From: Micromonospora echinaurantiaca
Lineage (GTDB): Bacteria; Actinomycetota; Actinomycetes; Mycobacteriales; Micromonosporaceae
Length of the DNA: 64,000 nucleotides
Reading direction: 5' to 3'
NCBI RefSeq assembly: GCF_900090235.1
Contig: NZ_LT607750.1
Location: 5,633,001 to 5,697,000 of the forward strand
Position numbers and translations under genes: made by a program. The notes below the pieces were generated by a model. It searched no databases. It was given only the letters and a program-made list of their open reading frames with translations, and was not told where the DNA came from. This document shows, one piece after another, positions 20,844 through 31,055 of the stretch (position 1 is its first letter; every line of letters begins with the position of its first letter).

Positions 20844-21695
20844 ATGCCCTTCATCACGGTGGGTACGGAGAATTCCGCCCCGATCGACCTGTACTACGAG
20901 GACCACGGCAGCGGCCAGCCGATCGTCCTGATCCACGGCTTTCCGTTCAACGGAGCGACCTGGGAGAAGATGAGCGGCCCGCTGCTCGCTGCCGGCTACC
21001 GGGTGATCACCTACGACCGGCGTGGCTTCGGCAACTCGGCGCAGCCCGGCTTCGGCTACGACTACGACACCTTCGCCGCCGACCTCGACGTGTTGATGAC
21101 CGAGCTGGACCTGCGCAACGCGATCCTGGTCGGGCACTCGATGGGCACCGGCGAGGTGACCCGTTACCTCGGGGCGTACGGCTCGAACCGGGTGGACCGG
21201 GCGGTGCTGATGGCCCCGCTGGCACCGTTCCTGCTGAAGACGGCGGACGACCCGCAGGGTGTGGAGAAGAGCATCTTCGAGGGGTTCCAGAAGGCGATCA
21301 TCGACGACCGCTTCGCCTTCCTCACCCAGTTCTGCAACAACTTCTTCAACTGGGACGAGAACAAGGGCAAGGTGGTCAGCGAGGAGGCGTACCGGGCGCA
21401 CTGGGAGATCGGCGCGCGGGCCTCGGCGAAGGGCACCCACGACTCCGTGGACGCCTGGCAGACCGACTTCCGCAACGACGTGCCGAACATCGACGTCCCG
21501 GTGTTGATCATCCAGGGGGACAGGGACAACGTGCTGCCCTACCCGGTGACCGGGCAGCGCCTCGCGCCGATGCTGCGCGACGGCAAGCTGGTCACCCTGG
21601 CCGGGGCCCCGCACGGCACTCCGTGGACGCACCCGACCGAGGTGAACAAGGCGATCATGGAGTTCATCGGCGCGCCGGCGATGGCCCGCGCCTGA
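20844..21695 (+). CDS. Alpha/beta hydrolase, non-haem haloperoxidase-like
   Basis: About 283 residues. The nucleophile elbow GHSMG (residues about 97-101), oxyanion region LIHGFPFNG, acid in IIQGDRDNVLP and the catalytic His in GAPHGTPW complete the serine-hydrolase triad. The DRRGFGNS motif and the length match cofactor-free haloperoxidases (perhydrolases). The natural substrate cannot be told from sequence. AGGAG precedes the ATG at 20844; a GTG two codons earlier is also possible. Confidence 0.85.
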   Translation: MPFITVGTENSAPIDLYYEDHGSGQPIVLIHGFPFNGATWEKMSGPLLAAGYRVITYDRRGFGNSAQPGFGYDYDTFAADLDVLMTELDLRNAILVGHSMGTGEVTRYLGAYGSNRVDRAVLMAPLAPFLLKTADDPQGVEKSIFEGFQKAIIDDRFAFLTQFCNNFFNWDENKGKVVSEEAYRAHWEIGARASAKGTHDSVDAWQTDFRNDVPNIDVPVLIIQGDRDNVLPYPVTGQRLAPMLRDGKLVTLAGAPHGTPWTHPTEVNKAIMEFIGAPAMARA

Positions 21696-21707
21696 CCACG
21701 TACGCGG

Positions 21708-21737
21708 CGCGGCCCCGGGGACTCCCCCGGGGCCGCG
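21708..21737. terminator. Bidirectional terminator hairpin between convergent hydrolase and metG
   Basis: A 13-bp perfect stem (CGCGGCCCCGGGG and its complement) with a four-base loop sits in the 58-base gap between two convergent genes. The position suits termination from both sides. Confidence 0.75.
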
Positions 21738-21753
21738 TTCCGGGTACGCCGGC

Positions 21754-23556
21754 TCAGCCGCCGAGCCGGGCCAGTTCCTCGTCCACGATCGACGGGTCGA
21801 GCTTGCGGAAGACCGGCTTCGGGGCGGCCAGCGGCCGGCCCACCGCCAGCGACACCGACTCCCAGCGCGCGCCGACCGTGTAGTCCCCCGTCAGCACCGG
21901 GTACGCCGGCCCGCCGTCGAGGTCCTCGACCTCCTCGATGACCGGCATCGGGGCGTGCACCCCGGTGCCGCCGAGCAGCTCGTGCACCTTCTGCGCGGAG
22001 TGCGGCAGGAACGGGGTGAGCAGCGTGTTGGCGTCGCTGACCACCTGGAGGGCGACGTGCAGGATGGTGCCCATCCGCGGCTTGTCCGCCTCGTCCTTCA
22101 GCTTCCACGGGGCCTGCTCGGAGAGGTACCTGTTGGCCTCGGCGACCACCCGCATCGCCTCGCCGATGGCCTGCTTCTGCCGGTGCCGGGCGATCAGGTC
22201 GCCGACCGTGGCGAAGCCGGCCCGGGCCACCGCGAGCAGCGCCTCGTCGGCCTCGGTGAGCCCGGCCGGGTCGACCGGCGGGATCGCGCCGAAGTTCTTC
22301 GCCGCCATCGAGATGGACCGGTTGACCAGGTTGCCCCAGCCGGCGACCAGCTCGTCGTTGTTGCGGCGGAGGAACTCGGCCCAGGTGAAGTCGGTGTCGT
22401 TGCTCTCCGGGCCGGCGGCGGCGATGAAGTAGCGCAGCGCGTCGGCGTCGTAGCGCTCCAGGAAGTCCCGGACGTAGATGACCACCCGGCGGGACGAGGA
22501 GAACTTGCGCCCCTCCATGGTCAGGTACTCGCTGGAGACCACCTCGGTGGGCAGGTTGAGCCGCCCGAGCTGGCCCGGCTCGCCGTCGCGCAACCCCTCG
22601 CCGGAGTAGCCGGCGAGCAGCGCCGGCCAGATCACCGAGTGGAAGACGATGTTGTCCTTGCCCATGAAGTAGTAGGCGCGGGCGTCCTTGCCCTCCCCGT
22701 CGGCGGACCACCACTTCCGCCACGCCTCCGGGTCGCCGGAGCGGCGGGCCCACTCGATGGAGGCGGACAGGTAGCCGATCACCGCGTCGAACCAGACGTA
22801 GATCCGCTTGTCCGGGCGGTCCCGCCAACCCTCCAGCGGGATCGGCACGCCCCACTCCAGGTCCCGGGTGATGGCCCGGGGCTGGAGGTCGTCGAGCAGG
22901 TTCCTGGAGAAGCGCAGCACGTTCGGCCGCCATCCCTCGCGGGTGTCCAGCCACTGCCGCAGCACGTCGGCCAGGGCCGGCAGGTCGAGGAAGAAGTGCT
23001 CGGTCTCCACGAACTCCGGCGTCTCGCCGTTGATCTTCGAGCGGGGCTCGATCAGGTCGATCGGGTCGAGCTGGTTGCCGCAGTTGTCGCACTGGTCGCC
23101 GCGGGCGCTGGCGTAGCCGCAGATCGGGCAGGTGCCCTCGATGTAGCGGTCGGGCAGGGTCCGGCCGGTGGACGGGGAGATCGCCCCCATGGTGGTCTTG
23201 GGCACGATGTAGCCGTTGCGGTACATCCCCTCGAACAGCTCCTGCACCACGGCGTAGTGGTTGCCGGTGGTGGTGCGGGTGAACAGGTCGTAGGAGAGGC
23301 CGAGGCCGTGCAGGTCCTCCACGATCACCCGGTTGTAGCGGTCGGCCAGTTCGCGCGGGGTGACCCCCTCGGCGTCCGCCTGCACCTGGATCGGGGTGCC
23401 GTGCTCGTCCGTGCCGGAGACCATGAGCACGTCGTGGCCGGCCATCCGCATGTACCGGCTGAAGACGTCGGAGGGAACGCCGAAACCGGAGACGTGGCCG
23501 ATGTGGCGCGGGCCGTTGGCGTACGGCCAGGCTACCGCCGCGAGAACGTGACTCAT
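21754..23556 (-). CDS. metG: Methionyl-tRNA synthetase
   Basis: 600 residues, class Ia, charging tRNA-Met. The HIGH motif is PRHIGHV (residues 16-22); the KMSKS equivalent is KFSSSRR, in the one-zinc or two-zinc knuckle class with CPICGY and CDNCGN. The anticodon-binding helical domain follows, without the C-terminal EMAP/tRNA-binding domain. The ATG at 23556 begins at the conserved [14 protein letters not shown]; the open frame extends much further upstream without support. It is divergent from a membrane protein gene. Confidence 0.96.
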   Translation of the reverse strand: MSHVLAAVAWPYANGPRHIGHVSGFGVPSDVFSRYMRMAGHDVLMVSGTDEHGTPIQVQADAEGVTPRELADRYNRVIVEDLHGLGLSYDLFTRTTTGNHYAVVQELFEGMYRNGYIVPKTTMGAISPSTGRTLPDRYIEGTCPICGYASARGDQCDNCGNQLDPIDLIEPRSKINGETPEFVETEHFFLDLPALADVLRQWLDTREGWRPNVLRFSRNLLDDLQPRAITRDLEWGVPIPLEGWRDRPDKRIYVWFDAVIGYLSASIEWARRSGDPEAWRKWWSADGEGKDARAYYFMGKDNIVFHSVIWPALLAGYSGEGLRDGEPGQLGRLNLPTEVVSSEYLTMEGRKFSSSRRVVIYVRDFLERYDADALRYFIAAAGPESNDTDFTWAEFLRRNNDELVAGWGNLVNRSISMAAKNFGAIPPVDPAGLTEADEALLAVARAGFATVGDLIARHRQKQAIGEAMRVVAEANRYLSEQAPWKLKDEADKPRMGTILHVALQVVSDANTLLTPFLPHSAQKVHELLGGTGVHAPMPVIEEVEDLDGGPAYPVLTGDYTVGARWESVSLAVGRPLAAPKPVFRKLDPSIVDEELARLGG

Positions 23557-23706
23557 GAGCAGCAAGCCTAGTGACCCGGGCGGCGCGGTCGCGAACCAAT
23601 AGGGCTCCGCGGGTCGGCGGTCCGGCCGGGCCACCTCGACCATTGGTCCGATTTGTCCCCGACACGCGCCGTGAACTGCCAATACGCCTTCCGGCCCCGG
23701 TGTCCA

Positions 23707-24627
23707 ATGAACGTCGTGACTGGCAGCCGAGCGACCCACGACCGTGACGATCGTCCATCCGGCCCGGCCGTCGGGGACGCCCGCCGGGACTCGGTCGGGC
23801 CGCCACGGGCCGGCGCCGTCGCGCCGCATCCCCGGCCGGAGGCCAGCCCGGCGGCCCCGGCCGCCGACGACCCGACGGCCGGGCCGCCCGTCGAGGTCGA
23901 GCCCACCACCGGGGCGCCGGTGGACGCCGTCCCGCGCCGGGTTCCGGTCCGGCAGCCGAACGGGGGGCGGCGCCGGCGCGGCCGGCTCTCCGACGGGGGC
24001 GACGACGAGTTCTGGGCGCCGATCGAGGAGGTGCACTGGGACGGCACCCCGATCCGGCCGGACCCGGCGCCGGACCGGGACCGGCCGGCGGGCGACGCCG
24101 GGAGCCGGACCCGGCGGGCGGACCGGACGCCGCGCCCTCCCGACCCGCCGCGCGGGCTGGCCGTGCTGGTGGGCCTCAGCCTGGCGGCGGCGTTCTTCGC
24201 CTGGGTCAGCGCCGGGCCGTTCTGGGTCGCGCTCGGGCACGCCACGCCGGGCACCGTGGTGGTGGTCGACTGCGCCGGTGACGGGCTGGGCCAGCGCTGC
24301 CGGGGCATCTTCACCGCCGTCGAGGGGCGGTACGTCGCGCACGGCGTGCGGGTCAGCGGGGTGCCGGCCGGGCGCACCGCGCCGGGCTCGACCCTCGCCG
24401 CCCGGATGACCGGCCCGGACGGCGGCACCGCGTACGCCGACCACGGCGTCGGGGCCCACCTGCGCTGGCTGCTCGGGCTGCTCGCGGTGGCCGGCTGCGC
24501 GGCCGGGACCGCCCGGTGGACCGGGGCCACCCGGCTCGCCGACCCCCGGCAGCGTCGCTGGGCGGTGGCCGCCGCCGCGGCCGGCCCCGCGCTGATCACC
24601 GCGGGCTTCCTGGTCTTCGCCTGGTAA
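23707..24627 (+). CDS. Pro/Arg-rich membrane protein of unknown function
   Basis: About 306 residues from the ATG at 23707 (a GTG-type frame opens at 23653). The first 150 residues are low-complexity, Pro-, Arg- and Asp-rich and probably disordered in the cytoplasm. Two or three hydrophobic segments follow ([38 protein letters not shown]; a last one at the C-terminus) with an extracytoplasmic loop containing two cysteines ([15 protein letters not shown]). No family is recognised. It is divergent from metG. Confidence 0.6.
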   Translation: MNVVTGSRATHDRDDRPSGPAVGDARRDSVGPPRAGAVAPHPRPEASPAAPAADDPTAGPPVEVEPTTGAPVDAVPRRVPVRQPNGGRRRRGRLSDGGDDEFWAPIEEVHWDGTPIRPDPAPDRDRPAGDAGSRTRRADRTPRPPDPPRGLAVLVGLSLAAAFFAWVSAGPFWVALGHATPGTVVVVDCAGDGLGQRCRGIFTAVEGRYVAHGVRVSGVPAGRTAPGSTLAARMTGPDGGTAYADHGVGAHLRWLLGLLAVAGCAAGTARWTGATRLADPRQRRWAVAAAAAGPALITAGFLVFAW

Positions 24628-24729
24628 CCGCCGCGGGCGGCGCTGCCGGCCGCACGCGGCGCGGACCCGCCCGTGCCGGTACGGCCGGCGGTGTCGACGC
24701 GGCCCCGGCCGCGGCGTCGACCGCCGGTC

Positions 24730-25578
24730 CTAGGCGTGCACCACCGTGTAGACCTCGCGGCGGCGCAGGCCGAACTCGGCGGCCACCTCGGTGATCGCGT
24801 CCCGGCGGGTCAGGCCGGCGGCCTCCCGGGCGGCCACCGCCGCGCGCAGTGCGTCGTCGTCCGGGCGTTCCGGGGCCACCTCGGGAGCGCCCCCCACCAC
24901 CAGGGTGATCTCGCCCCGGGGCTCCTCCTCGGCGGCCCACCGGGCCAACTCGCCGAGCGGGCGGCGGATCACCTCCTCGTACGTCTTGGTCAGCTCGCGG
25001 CAGAGCGCGGCCGGCCGGTCGGCGCCGAACGCCGCGGCCAGGTCGGCCAGCGCACCGGCGATCCGGTGCGGCGCCTCGAACAGCACCAGCGTGCGCGGCT
25101 CGGCGGCGAGCGCGCGCAGCCGGGACCGGCGGGCGGCCGGGGTGCGGGGCAGGAACCCCTCGAAGCAGAACCGGTCGCTGGGCAGCCCCGACAGCGCCAG
25201 CGCGGTGGTCACCGCGCTGGGCCCGGGCGCGGCGGTCACCGGGACGCCGGCGTCCAGGGCGGCCCGGACCAGCCGGTAGCCGGGGTCGGAGACGCTCGGC
25301 ATGCCACCGTCGGTGACCAGGGCGACCAGGTAGCCGGCGGCGAGCACGTCGACCAGTTCCGGGGTACGCCGCTCCTCGTTGCCCTCGAAGTAGGAGACGA
25401 TCCGGCCGGGCACGCTGACGTCGAGGTCGCGGGCCAGCCGGGTGAGCCGGCGGGTGTCCTCGGCGGCGACCACGTCGGCGGAGCCGAGCACCTCGCGGAA
25501 CCGGGCGGAGGCGTCGGCGGGGTTGCCGAGCGGCGCGCCGAGCAGGACCAGGCACCCGGTGTCGGACATTTCACCCAC
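24730..25578 (-). CDS. rsmI: 16S rRNA (cytidine1402-2'-O)-methyltransferase
   Basis: About 282 residues. RsmI methylates the ribose of C1402 in the P-site region of 16S rRNA. The tetrapyrrole-methylase fold is visible: LGAPLGNPADAS, VAAEDTRRLTRL, LVTDGGMPSVSDPGYRLV and AAPGPSAVTTALALSGLP. The GTG at 25578 has AGGAG at eight bases; the ATG three codons in is an alternative. It is divergent from the mannosyltransferase gene, as in other actinobacteria. Confidence 0.93.
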   Translation of the reverse strand: MGEMSDTGCLVLLGAPLGNPADASARFREVLGSADVVAAEDTRRLTRLARDLDVSVPGRIVSYFEGNEERRTPELVDVLAAGYLVALVTDGGMPSVSDPGYRLVRAALDAGVPVTAAPGPSAVTTALALSGLPSDRFCFEGFLPRTPAARRSRLRALAAEPRTLVLFEAPHRIAGALADLAAAFGADRPAALCRELTKTYEEVIRRPLGELARWAAEEEPRGEITLVVGGAPEVAPERPDDDALRAAVAAREAAGLTRRDAITEVAAEFGLRRREVYTVVHA

Positions 25579-25661
25579 GATTGACGCTCCTTCATCGACG
25601 GCCGTACCGATATCGGAGACGACGGGCGTCACCGGGCACCTCCGGAGCCTACGATCGCCGG

Positions 25662-27350
25662 GTGACGAGTGCGTCGACAGCACAGAGCTCGGGTCGGACC
25701 GAAGCGGAGCCGACGGCGGCCGGCGGCGACCCGGGGCGGACGTCGCAGGAGGCGGGCGGCGGCGTCCCCGGCGTGGTGCGCCGGCGGCTGGCCACCGTCG
25801 ACGCCCGGCTGGACGAGCGCTCCTGGCTGGCCACGGCCGTGGTCGTGGCGATCGCGGCGATCCTCCGCTTCGTCGGCCTGAGCGGCCCGAACGGCAAGAT
25901 CTTCGACGAGGTCTACTACGCCCGGGACGGCTGGGGCCTGGTCGACAAGGGCGTCGAGTGGAACTACAAGGACGGCGGCCCGTCGTACGTGGTCCACCCG
26001 CCGCTGGGCAAGTGGCTGATCGGGCTCGGCGAGTGGGCCTTCGGCTACTCCGACGCCGAGCACAACATCTCCGTCCCCGGGCACCTGGTCACCACCGCGC
26101 CGGAGTTCGGCTGGCGCTTCTCCGCGGCGGTGGTCGGCACCCTGTCGGTGCTGCTGCTGGTGCGCATCGGCCGGCGGCTGTTCCGGTCCACCGCGCTGGG
26201 CTGCGCCGCCGGCCTGCTGCTCGCCCTGGACGGCTTCCACCTGGTGCTGTCCCGCACCGCGCTGCTCGACATCTTCCTGCTCTTCTTCGTGCTGGCGACG
26301 TTCGGCGCGCTGGTGCTCGACCGGGACGCGCGGCGTCGCCGCTGGGCCCGGGCGCTGGACGCCGGCCTGGACCCGTCCCGACCGGGCCGGGCCGGGCGGC
26401 CGGACACCGGCTGGCGGGACTGGCCCTGGTGGCGGCTGGCGGCCGGGGTGCTGTTCGGCTGCGCCTGCGCGGTGAAGTGGAGCGCGCTGTACTTCCTGCC
26501 CGCGTTCGCGCTGCTGGTGCTGCTCTGGGAGGTCGGCGTACGCCGCTCCGCCGGGGCCCGCCGGCCGTGGCGGGACACCCTGCTCGACGAGCTGCCCTGG
26601 CTGGTGCTGGCCGGGGTGCTGATGGTGGCCACCTACCTGGCCACCTGGACGGGCTGGTTCCTCAGCGACGACGGCTACTACCGGCTGGCCGAGCGCTACC
26701 CGAACGCCCCGCTCAGCGACACCCCGGTCGTCGGGGCGCTGAACAACCTGTTCCAGTACCACAAGGCCGCGTACGGCTTCCACACCGGCCTGGACGACCC
26801 GCACAAGTACCAGTCGTGGCCGTGGCAGTGGCTGCTGCTGGGCCGGCCGGTGGCCTTCTACTGGTCGGGCGACGGGGCCTGCGGGGCGCCGAGCTGCGCG
26901 TCGGAGATCCTGCTGCTCGGCACGCCGCTGCTCTGGTGGTCGTTCCTGCCCGCCCTGGTGGCGCTGGTCTGGCTGGGGGTTGCTCGGCGGGACTGGCGGG
27001 CCGGGGCGATCCTGCTCTGCGTGGCCGCCGGGCTGCTGCCCTGGTTCTGGTTCGCCCTCGACGGCCGGACGATGTTCTCCTTCTACACCGCCCCGGCGCT
27101 GCCGTTCCTGGTGCTGGCCGTGGCCTACGTGCTCGGCGCGATCGTGTCGCCGGCCGGCCCGCCGGGTGAACAGGTGGCCGTCGACCCGGAGGCCAGCCGG
27201 GACCGCCGGCTGGTGGGCGGCGTGATCGCCGGCGGGTACGTGCTGCTGGTCGCGCTCTGCTTCGCGTACTTCTACCCGATCTTCGTCGGGAAGCTGATGA
27301 CGTACGCGGAGTGGTCGGCGCGGATGTGGCTGGACGGTCGCTGGATCTGA
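25662..27350 (+). CDS. Dolichyl-phosphate-mannose-protein mannosyltransferase (actinobacterial Pmt)
   Basis: About 562 residues. A GT39-type integral membrane enzyme that transfers mannose from polyprenyl-phosphomannose to Ser/Thr of Sec-exported proteins. The acidic first-loop motif FDEVYYARDGWGL and the HPPLGKWLIGLGEW motif are characteristic, with roughly ten membrane spans. A charged N-terminal tail of about 40 residues precedes the first span. Divergent rsmI is a conserved neighbour. The GTG at 25662 is chosen; upstream codons lack coding character. Confidence 0.9.
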   Translation: MTSASTAQSSGRTEAEPTAAGGDPGRTSQEAGGGVPGVVRRRLATVDARLDERSWLATAVVVAIAAILRFVGLSGPNGKIFDEVYYARDGWGLVDKGVEWNYKDGGPSYVVHPPLGKWLIGLGEWAFGYSDAEHNISVPGHLVTTAPEFGWRFSAAVVGTLSVLLLVRIGRRLFRSTALGCAAGLLLALDGFHLVLSRTALLDIFLLFFVLATFGALVLDRDARRRRWARALDAGLDPSRPGRAGRPDTGWRDWPWWRLAAGVLFGCACAVKWSALYFLPAFALLVLLWEVGVRRSAGARRPWRDTLLDELPWLVLAGVLMVATYLATWTGWFLSDDGYYRLAERYPNAPLSDTPVVGALNNLFQYHKAAYGFHTGLDDPHKYQSWPWQWLLLGRPVAFYWSGDGACGAPSCASEILLLGTPLLWWSFLPALVALVWLGVARRDWRAGAILLCVAAGLLPWFWFALDGRTMFSFYTAPALPFLVLAVAYVLGAIVSPAGPPGEQVAVDPEASRDRRLVGGVIAGGYVLLVALCFAYFYPIFVGKLMTYAEWSARMWLDGRWI

Positions 27351-27395
27351 GCGCCGACATCGCCGGTGAGCACGGGAAACACCCCCCGCACATAG

Positions 27396-27447
27396 ATGCG
27401 CGCCCCGATCGCCTGCCACGGGGGAAGCGGGCGATTGGGGCGCGCAT
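27396..27447. repeat. Imperfect inverted repeat downstream of the mannosyltransferase gene
   Basis: Arms 27396-27416 and 27427-27447 match at 19 of 21 positions (ATGCGCGCCCC.ATCGCC.GC). They can form a long hairpin. The right arm's core, GAAGCGGGCGATTGGG, recurs at 31328-31343, so this is probably a dispersed extragenic element that may also terminate transcription. Nothing coding is seen in the rest of the 302-base gap 27351-27652. Confidence 0.6.
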
Positions 27448-27652
27448 GAAGAGCTTAACCACCGCGCACCACCGGCACAACGGGTCGACTTGGGTCAGAT
27501 TTCCGACGGATGCGCCGCCGGACACATGGTTTACATCCGACAGACGGTGATGCGTCGCTTTCGTGCCCCATTGCCCAACATTGACGCCCCTCGATCGCCC
27601 TCCGGCGATCCGCGGCGAGCAGCGGACAGCGGGGCGGCCGGACCCGCCGGCG

Positions 27653-27913
27653 TCACCAGGATCTGGACTGGCGCGGCAGCCAGCCGGTGAACCTCCGCTG
27701 CAGGATCCGCTCCGGAATGCCCCGCAGGTCCTGCGTCGCGGCGGCGAGGCAGGACCCGAGATAGACGGCGAGGGCCGGACGCTCACCCCGGTACTCCTCC
27801 AGCAGGCGACGCTGCTTCGGGGCGCACGGCCACTCGCCGCCGCAGGTCTCGCAGGTCCAGGCGGGTACCACCGGCAGGTGGTCGTTGCCCGGGTCAGATG
27901 CACCACCGTTCAT
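27653..27913 (-). CDS. Small Cys-motif protein (often mis-annotated as flavin reductase)
   Basis: 86 residues. TCETCGGEWPCAPKQRRLLEEY followed by ALAVYLGSCLAAATQDL and a C-terminal RRFTGWL is a pattern common to small actinobacterial proteins with a CxxCGxxWPC motif. These are frequently labelled flavin reductase without evidence. A metal or redox role for the three cysteines is possible. It stands alone on the minus strand between the mannosyltransferase and phosphopantetheinyl transferase genes. Confidence 0.6.
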   Translation of the reverse strand: MNGGASDPGNDHLPVVPAWTCETCGGEWPCAPKQRRLLEEYRGERPALAVYLGSCLAAATQDLRGIPERILQRRFTGWLPRQSRSW

Positions 27914-28139
27914 GACGGCACGGCCCTTTCCGGTCCGAGGACGACGACGCGCGGATCGCCGACCTCCGTACAGTTCGGACGGACACCGGATGCTCCCCAG
28001 TCGGCACTGCGTGTAGCGCCGGCGACTGCCGCCGCGTTACACCGTGCGGTAGGTTGCCGAGTCGTGGTGAGGGTGGGGCACTTCGCGGTCCGGGCGCCGG
28101 CCCGGCCGGCACGCCGGCAGCGTACTGCGGTTGGCCGCG

Positions 28140-28790
28140 ATGCGTGACCTGCTGCCGGTCGCGGTGGCCGTGGCGGTGGCCGGCCCGGCCGACTGGACCG
28201 GCCAGCTGCTGCCGGCCGAGCGGAACTGCCTCGGCGGGCGGGCGGTGGAGACCCGCCGCCGCGACTTCACCGCCGGGCGGGTCTGCGCCCGGCGGGCGAT
28301 GGCCGCGCTCGGGCTCTCCCCCGCCGCCGTACCGTCGGCCGCCGACCGGTCGCCGGTCTGGCCGGCCGGGGTGGTCGGCACCATCACGCACACCCGCGGC
28401 TACTGCGCCGCCGCGGCCGCGCGGGCCACCCAGGTCCGCTCCGTGGGCATCGACGCCGAGCAGCACCGCGAGCTCAATCCGGGCGTACGCCGGTTGATCT
28501 GCCTGCCCGAGGAGGACGAGCGGTGCGCCCGGCTGCCCGCCGGCACCTTCTGGCCGGCGGTGCTGTTCAGCGCGAAGGAGACCGTCTACAAGGTCTGGCA
28601 CCCGGTCGTCGGCACCTGGCTGGATTTCCACGACGCCCTGGTCACGCTCGACCCGGAGGCGGGGACATTCACCGCCCGCATCGCGCCGGCCCGCGTCGAC
28701 GCCGCACCGGTGGCCGCTCCGGCCCGGATCACCGGCCGGTTCACCGTGGACGACGGGCTGGTCCGGACCGCGGCGGTCCTGCTGCCCTGA
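28140..28790 (+). CDS. 4'-phosphopantetheinyl transferase (EntD/Sfp type)
   Basis: About 216 residues. It would attach the phosphopantetheine arm of CoA to carrier proteins of fatty-acid, polyketide or nonribosomal peptide synthases. The magnesium-binding motif VGIDAEQH and the catalytic FSAKETVYK motif are intact; the N-terminal RRDFTAGRVCARRAMAALG matches the EntD subgroup used for siderophore and secondary-metabolite synthases. The ATG at 28140 is used; a TTG at 28131 is possible. No synthase gene is near, so it may serve several pathways. Confidence 0.88.
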   Translation: MRDLLPVAVAVAVAGPADWTGQLLPAERNCLGGRAVETRRRDFTAGRVCARRAMAALGLSPAAVPSAADRSPVWPAGVVGTITHTRGYCAAAAARATQVRSVGIDAEQHRELNPGVRRLICLPEEDERCARLPAGTFWPAVLFSAKETVYKVWHPVVGTWLDFHDALVTLDPEAGTFTARIAPARVDAAPVAAPARITGRFTVDDGLVRTAAVLLP

Positions 28791-28924
28791 TCGCTGACCG
28801 GCAGGGCGGATCATCGACCCGAACAGGGGACCACCGGCGGGCACCGGGCACGGAAGGATGCAGGGTTGTTTGCGCACGGTAGCGTCAGGCAGTTCTCGAT
28901 CGTCGTCAGGTGCCTAGGAGTACG

Positions 28925-30001
28925 GTGAGCCACCCCCAGCCCCCATACGGGCCGCAGGATCCCCACCAGCAGAACCCCGAGCAGCAGCAGCCGTACCCGC
29001 CGACGGCCCCGATGCCGCAGTTCCCCGCCGACCAGGGCGGTTACCCGCCGCCACCGCCCGCCGCGCCGCAGCCCGGCGACCCGTGGGCCCCGCTGCCCCC
29101 GGTGTCCGGCGCCCCGCAGCCGCCGGTCTCCGGCGGGGGCGACCCGTGGGCCGCGCCGCAGCCGCCGGTGTCCGGCGCTCCGCAGCCGCCGGTCTCCGGC
29201 GAGCCGTGGGCCGCGCCGCAGCCGCCGGTCTCCGGTACGCCCCAGCCGCCGGTTCCCGGTCAGCCGTGGGCGCCGCCGGTCTCCGGCGCGCCGCAGCCGC
29301 CCACCTCGGGCGTCCCCGGCGCCTACGGGATGCCGGCGCCCGGTGCGCCCGGCTACCCGCTCGGCGCGCCGCAGCCGGTCGCGCCGAACGGCGGCAAGAA
29401 GAAGAAGACCGTCCTGATCATCGCGATCGCGGCGGTCGTGCTGACCCTGCTCTGCTGCGTCGGCGGCATCGCCGCGATCGTCGCCGGCGCGGACAAGGCC
29501 GCCGACGAGGTGGCCGAGGCCCTGCCCACCCCGCTCACCACCGGTGCGCCCGGCCTGCCCAGCGGCGCGCCGAGCGCCTCGGCCGGTGGCGAGACCGACG
29601 GCGAGACCTTCAACATGAAGCCCGGTGACACGCTGGTCCTCTCGGACAACGAGGGCACTGTCGAGATCACCGTCACGAAGTTCACCACCGCGACCAAGGG
29701 CTGCCGTTCGTACGCCCCGAAGCCCGACAAGGGCCTCTACCTGATCGCGCACGTGACGGCCACCGTGACCAAGGGCAAGGGCTCGATCAACCCGTTCTAC
29801 TTCGAGTGGGTGGCCTCCGACGGCACCACGGTCAACGGCCTGGCCAGCGCCCTGTCCGGCTGCGGCGACACGCTCAGCTCGGGCAACAACCTGCGGGCCG
29901 GCAGCAAGCGGACGGGCACCGTGGTGTTCGACGTGGCCGACAAGAACGGCGCACTGGAATACCAGCACCGGTTCGAGGCCGCCGGCTCCTGGAAGCCGTA
30001 G
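28925..30001 (+). CDS. Pro-rich, membrane-anchored protein with DUF4352-like C-terminal domain
   Basis: About 358 residues. The first 150 are a cytoplasmic Pro/Gly/Gln region with repeated PQPPVSG units, probably disordered. KKKTVLIIAIAAVVLTLLCC is a single membrane span near residue 160. The extracytoplasmic C-terminus has a beta-rich domain (TVEITVTKFTTATKGCRSY onward) with two cysteines, resembling the DUF4352 immunoglobulin-like family. The GTG at 28925 follows AGGAG. Function unknown; surface or stress-related by analogy. Confidence 0.75.
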   Translation: MSHPQPPYGPQDPHQQNPEQQQPYPPTAPMPQFPADQGGYPPPPPAAPQPGDPWAPLPPVSGAPQPPVSGGGDPWAAPQPPVSGAPQPPVSGEPWAAPQPPVSGTPQPPVPGQPWAPPVSGAPQPPTSGVPGAYGMPAPGAPGYPLGAPQPVAPNGGKKKKTVLIIAIAAVVLTLLCCVGGIAAIVAGADKAADEVAEALPTPLTTGAPGLPSGAPSASAGGETDGETFNMKPGDTLVLSDNEGTVEITVTKFTTATKGCRSYAPKPDKGLYLIAHVTATVTKGKGSINPFYFEWVASDGTTVNGLASALSGCGDTLSSGNNLRAGSKRTGTVVFDVADKNGALEYQHRFEAAGSWKP

Positions 30002-30020
30002 CCCGAGCGTCCGACCTGGA

Positions 30021-30046
30021 GGGCCGGCCCCGATCGGGGCCGGCCC
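30021..30046 (+). terminator. Hairpin after the DUF4352-like gene
   Basis: A perfect 12-bp stem (GGGCCGGCCCCG and its complement) around an AT centre starts 20 bases after the stop at 30001. A likely intrinsic terminator. Confidence 0.65.
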
Positions 30047-30110
30047 CCGGCGTCGGCCGGTTCTCGCTGCCCCGAAGCGGGGCCCGTCCGGACAGGGGGC
30101 GATTGCCGCA

Positions 30111-30944
30111 ATGGGCATCGACGACGACTACACCGACAGGCACGCCGGCCGTCCGGCGGCCGGGCAGCGGTCGGCGGGTGGGCGCGGCCGAGGTGTCGCC
30201 GTGCTGGCCGCGATGGCCACCGTTGTGCTGGGGCTCACCGCTGGTTGCGGCCAGCGCGCCGGCGCCGAGGGGACATCCGCGCAGCCCACCACGGCGGCGG
30301 CCACACCCGACGGGGCAGGCCTGGTGCCGTGGGTGTCGGCCCTGGTGGCCCGCAACGGCACCGCAGTCACCGTGTACACCGGTCCCGGCGACGCCAAGTG
30401 CTCGGAGCTCTACGAACCGCGCGCCACGGTCACCGAGCAGGACGGCGCCCAGGTCGTCGTCGCGGTGCGCGGCCGCGTCATCGAGTCGGTCGACTGCGCC
30501 GCCAGCGGCAGCGCCGTACCGCTGGTGGTGTCGCTGCGGGCGCCGCTCGGCGACCGCGCGCTGCGCGACGCCGCCACCGGTACGCCGCATCCCGTCTACC
30601 ACGAACGCGACCTGCCCGACCTGACCGCCGACCGGCGGTGGAGCCCGTACGAGTCGCACTGGATGTCCACCGACGAGGGCTGGCACCGCGGTTACAACGG
30701 CCCCAACGGCTCCGGGCTGCTGCTGAGCGCGCAGCCGACGGCCGCGGTGTCCCGGCCCGAGGCCGTCGCCACGGTACGGATCGGCTCGCGCGACGGCGGC
30801 GTCACCGGCCAGGAGGGACGGTGGTGGACGCTGTGGTGGGAGGCCGGCGAGGTGACCTACTCGCTGCGGTTGATGCCGCGCGAGGGCGGCTCGTTCACGC
30901 TCGCCGAGTTCGAGCGGGAGCTCGCCCGGCTCAAGTGGAGCTGA
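30111..30944 (+). CDS. Secreted lipoprotein of unknown function
   Basis: 277 residues. The N-terminus has a long basic n-region (Arg/Gly-rich, about residues 10-28), a hydrophobic stretch (VAVLAAMATVVLGL) and the lipobox LTAGC, so it is probably lipid-anchored outside the membrane. The mature part shows no recognised domain; the two cysteines in DAKCSELY and VDCAASGS may form a disulfide. It is monocistronic between terminators. Confidence 0.7.
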   Translation: MGIDDDYTDRHAGRPAAGQRSAGGRGRGVAVLAAMATVVLGLTAGCGQRAGAEGTSAQPTTAAATPDGAGLVPWVSALVARNGTAVTVYTGPGDAKCSELYEPRATVTEQDGAQVVVAVRGRVIESVDCAASGSAVPLVVSLRAPLGDRALRDAATGTPHPVYHERDLPDLTADRRWSPYESHWMSTDEGWHRGYNGPNGSGLLLSAQPTAAVSRPEAVATVRIGSRDGGVTGQEGRWWTLWWEAGEVTYSLRLMPREGGSFTLAEFERELARLKWS

Positions 30945-31055
30945 TCCCCTGACCCGCGGTTCGCCGCCCGCGGCGGGTTTCCCCCGGCGCCGGGCGGGGA
31001 CCCGGGTCCGAGGGGCGGAGTCCCCGCGATCCGCCCGGATGGACAGGGAGGCGAC

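Noticed and set aside
27311..27690. Two short rightward frames after the mannosyltransferase
   Set aside because: They cover the inverted repeat and the start of an intergenic gap, without recognisable domains or ribosome sites.
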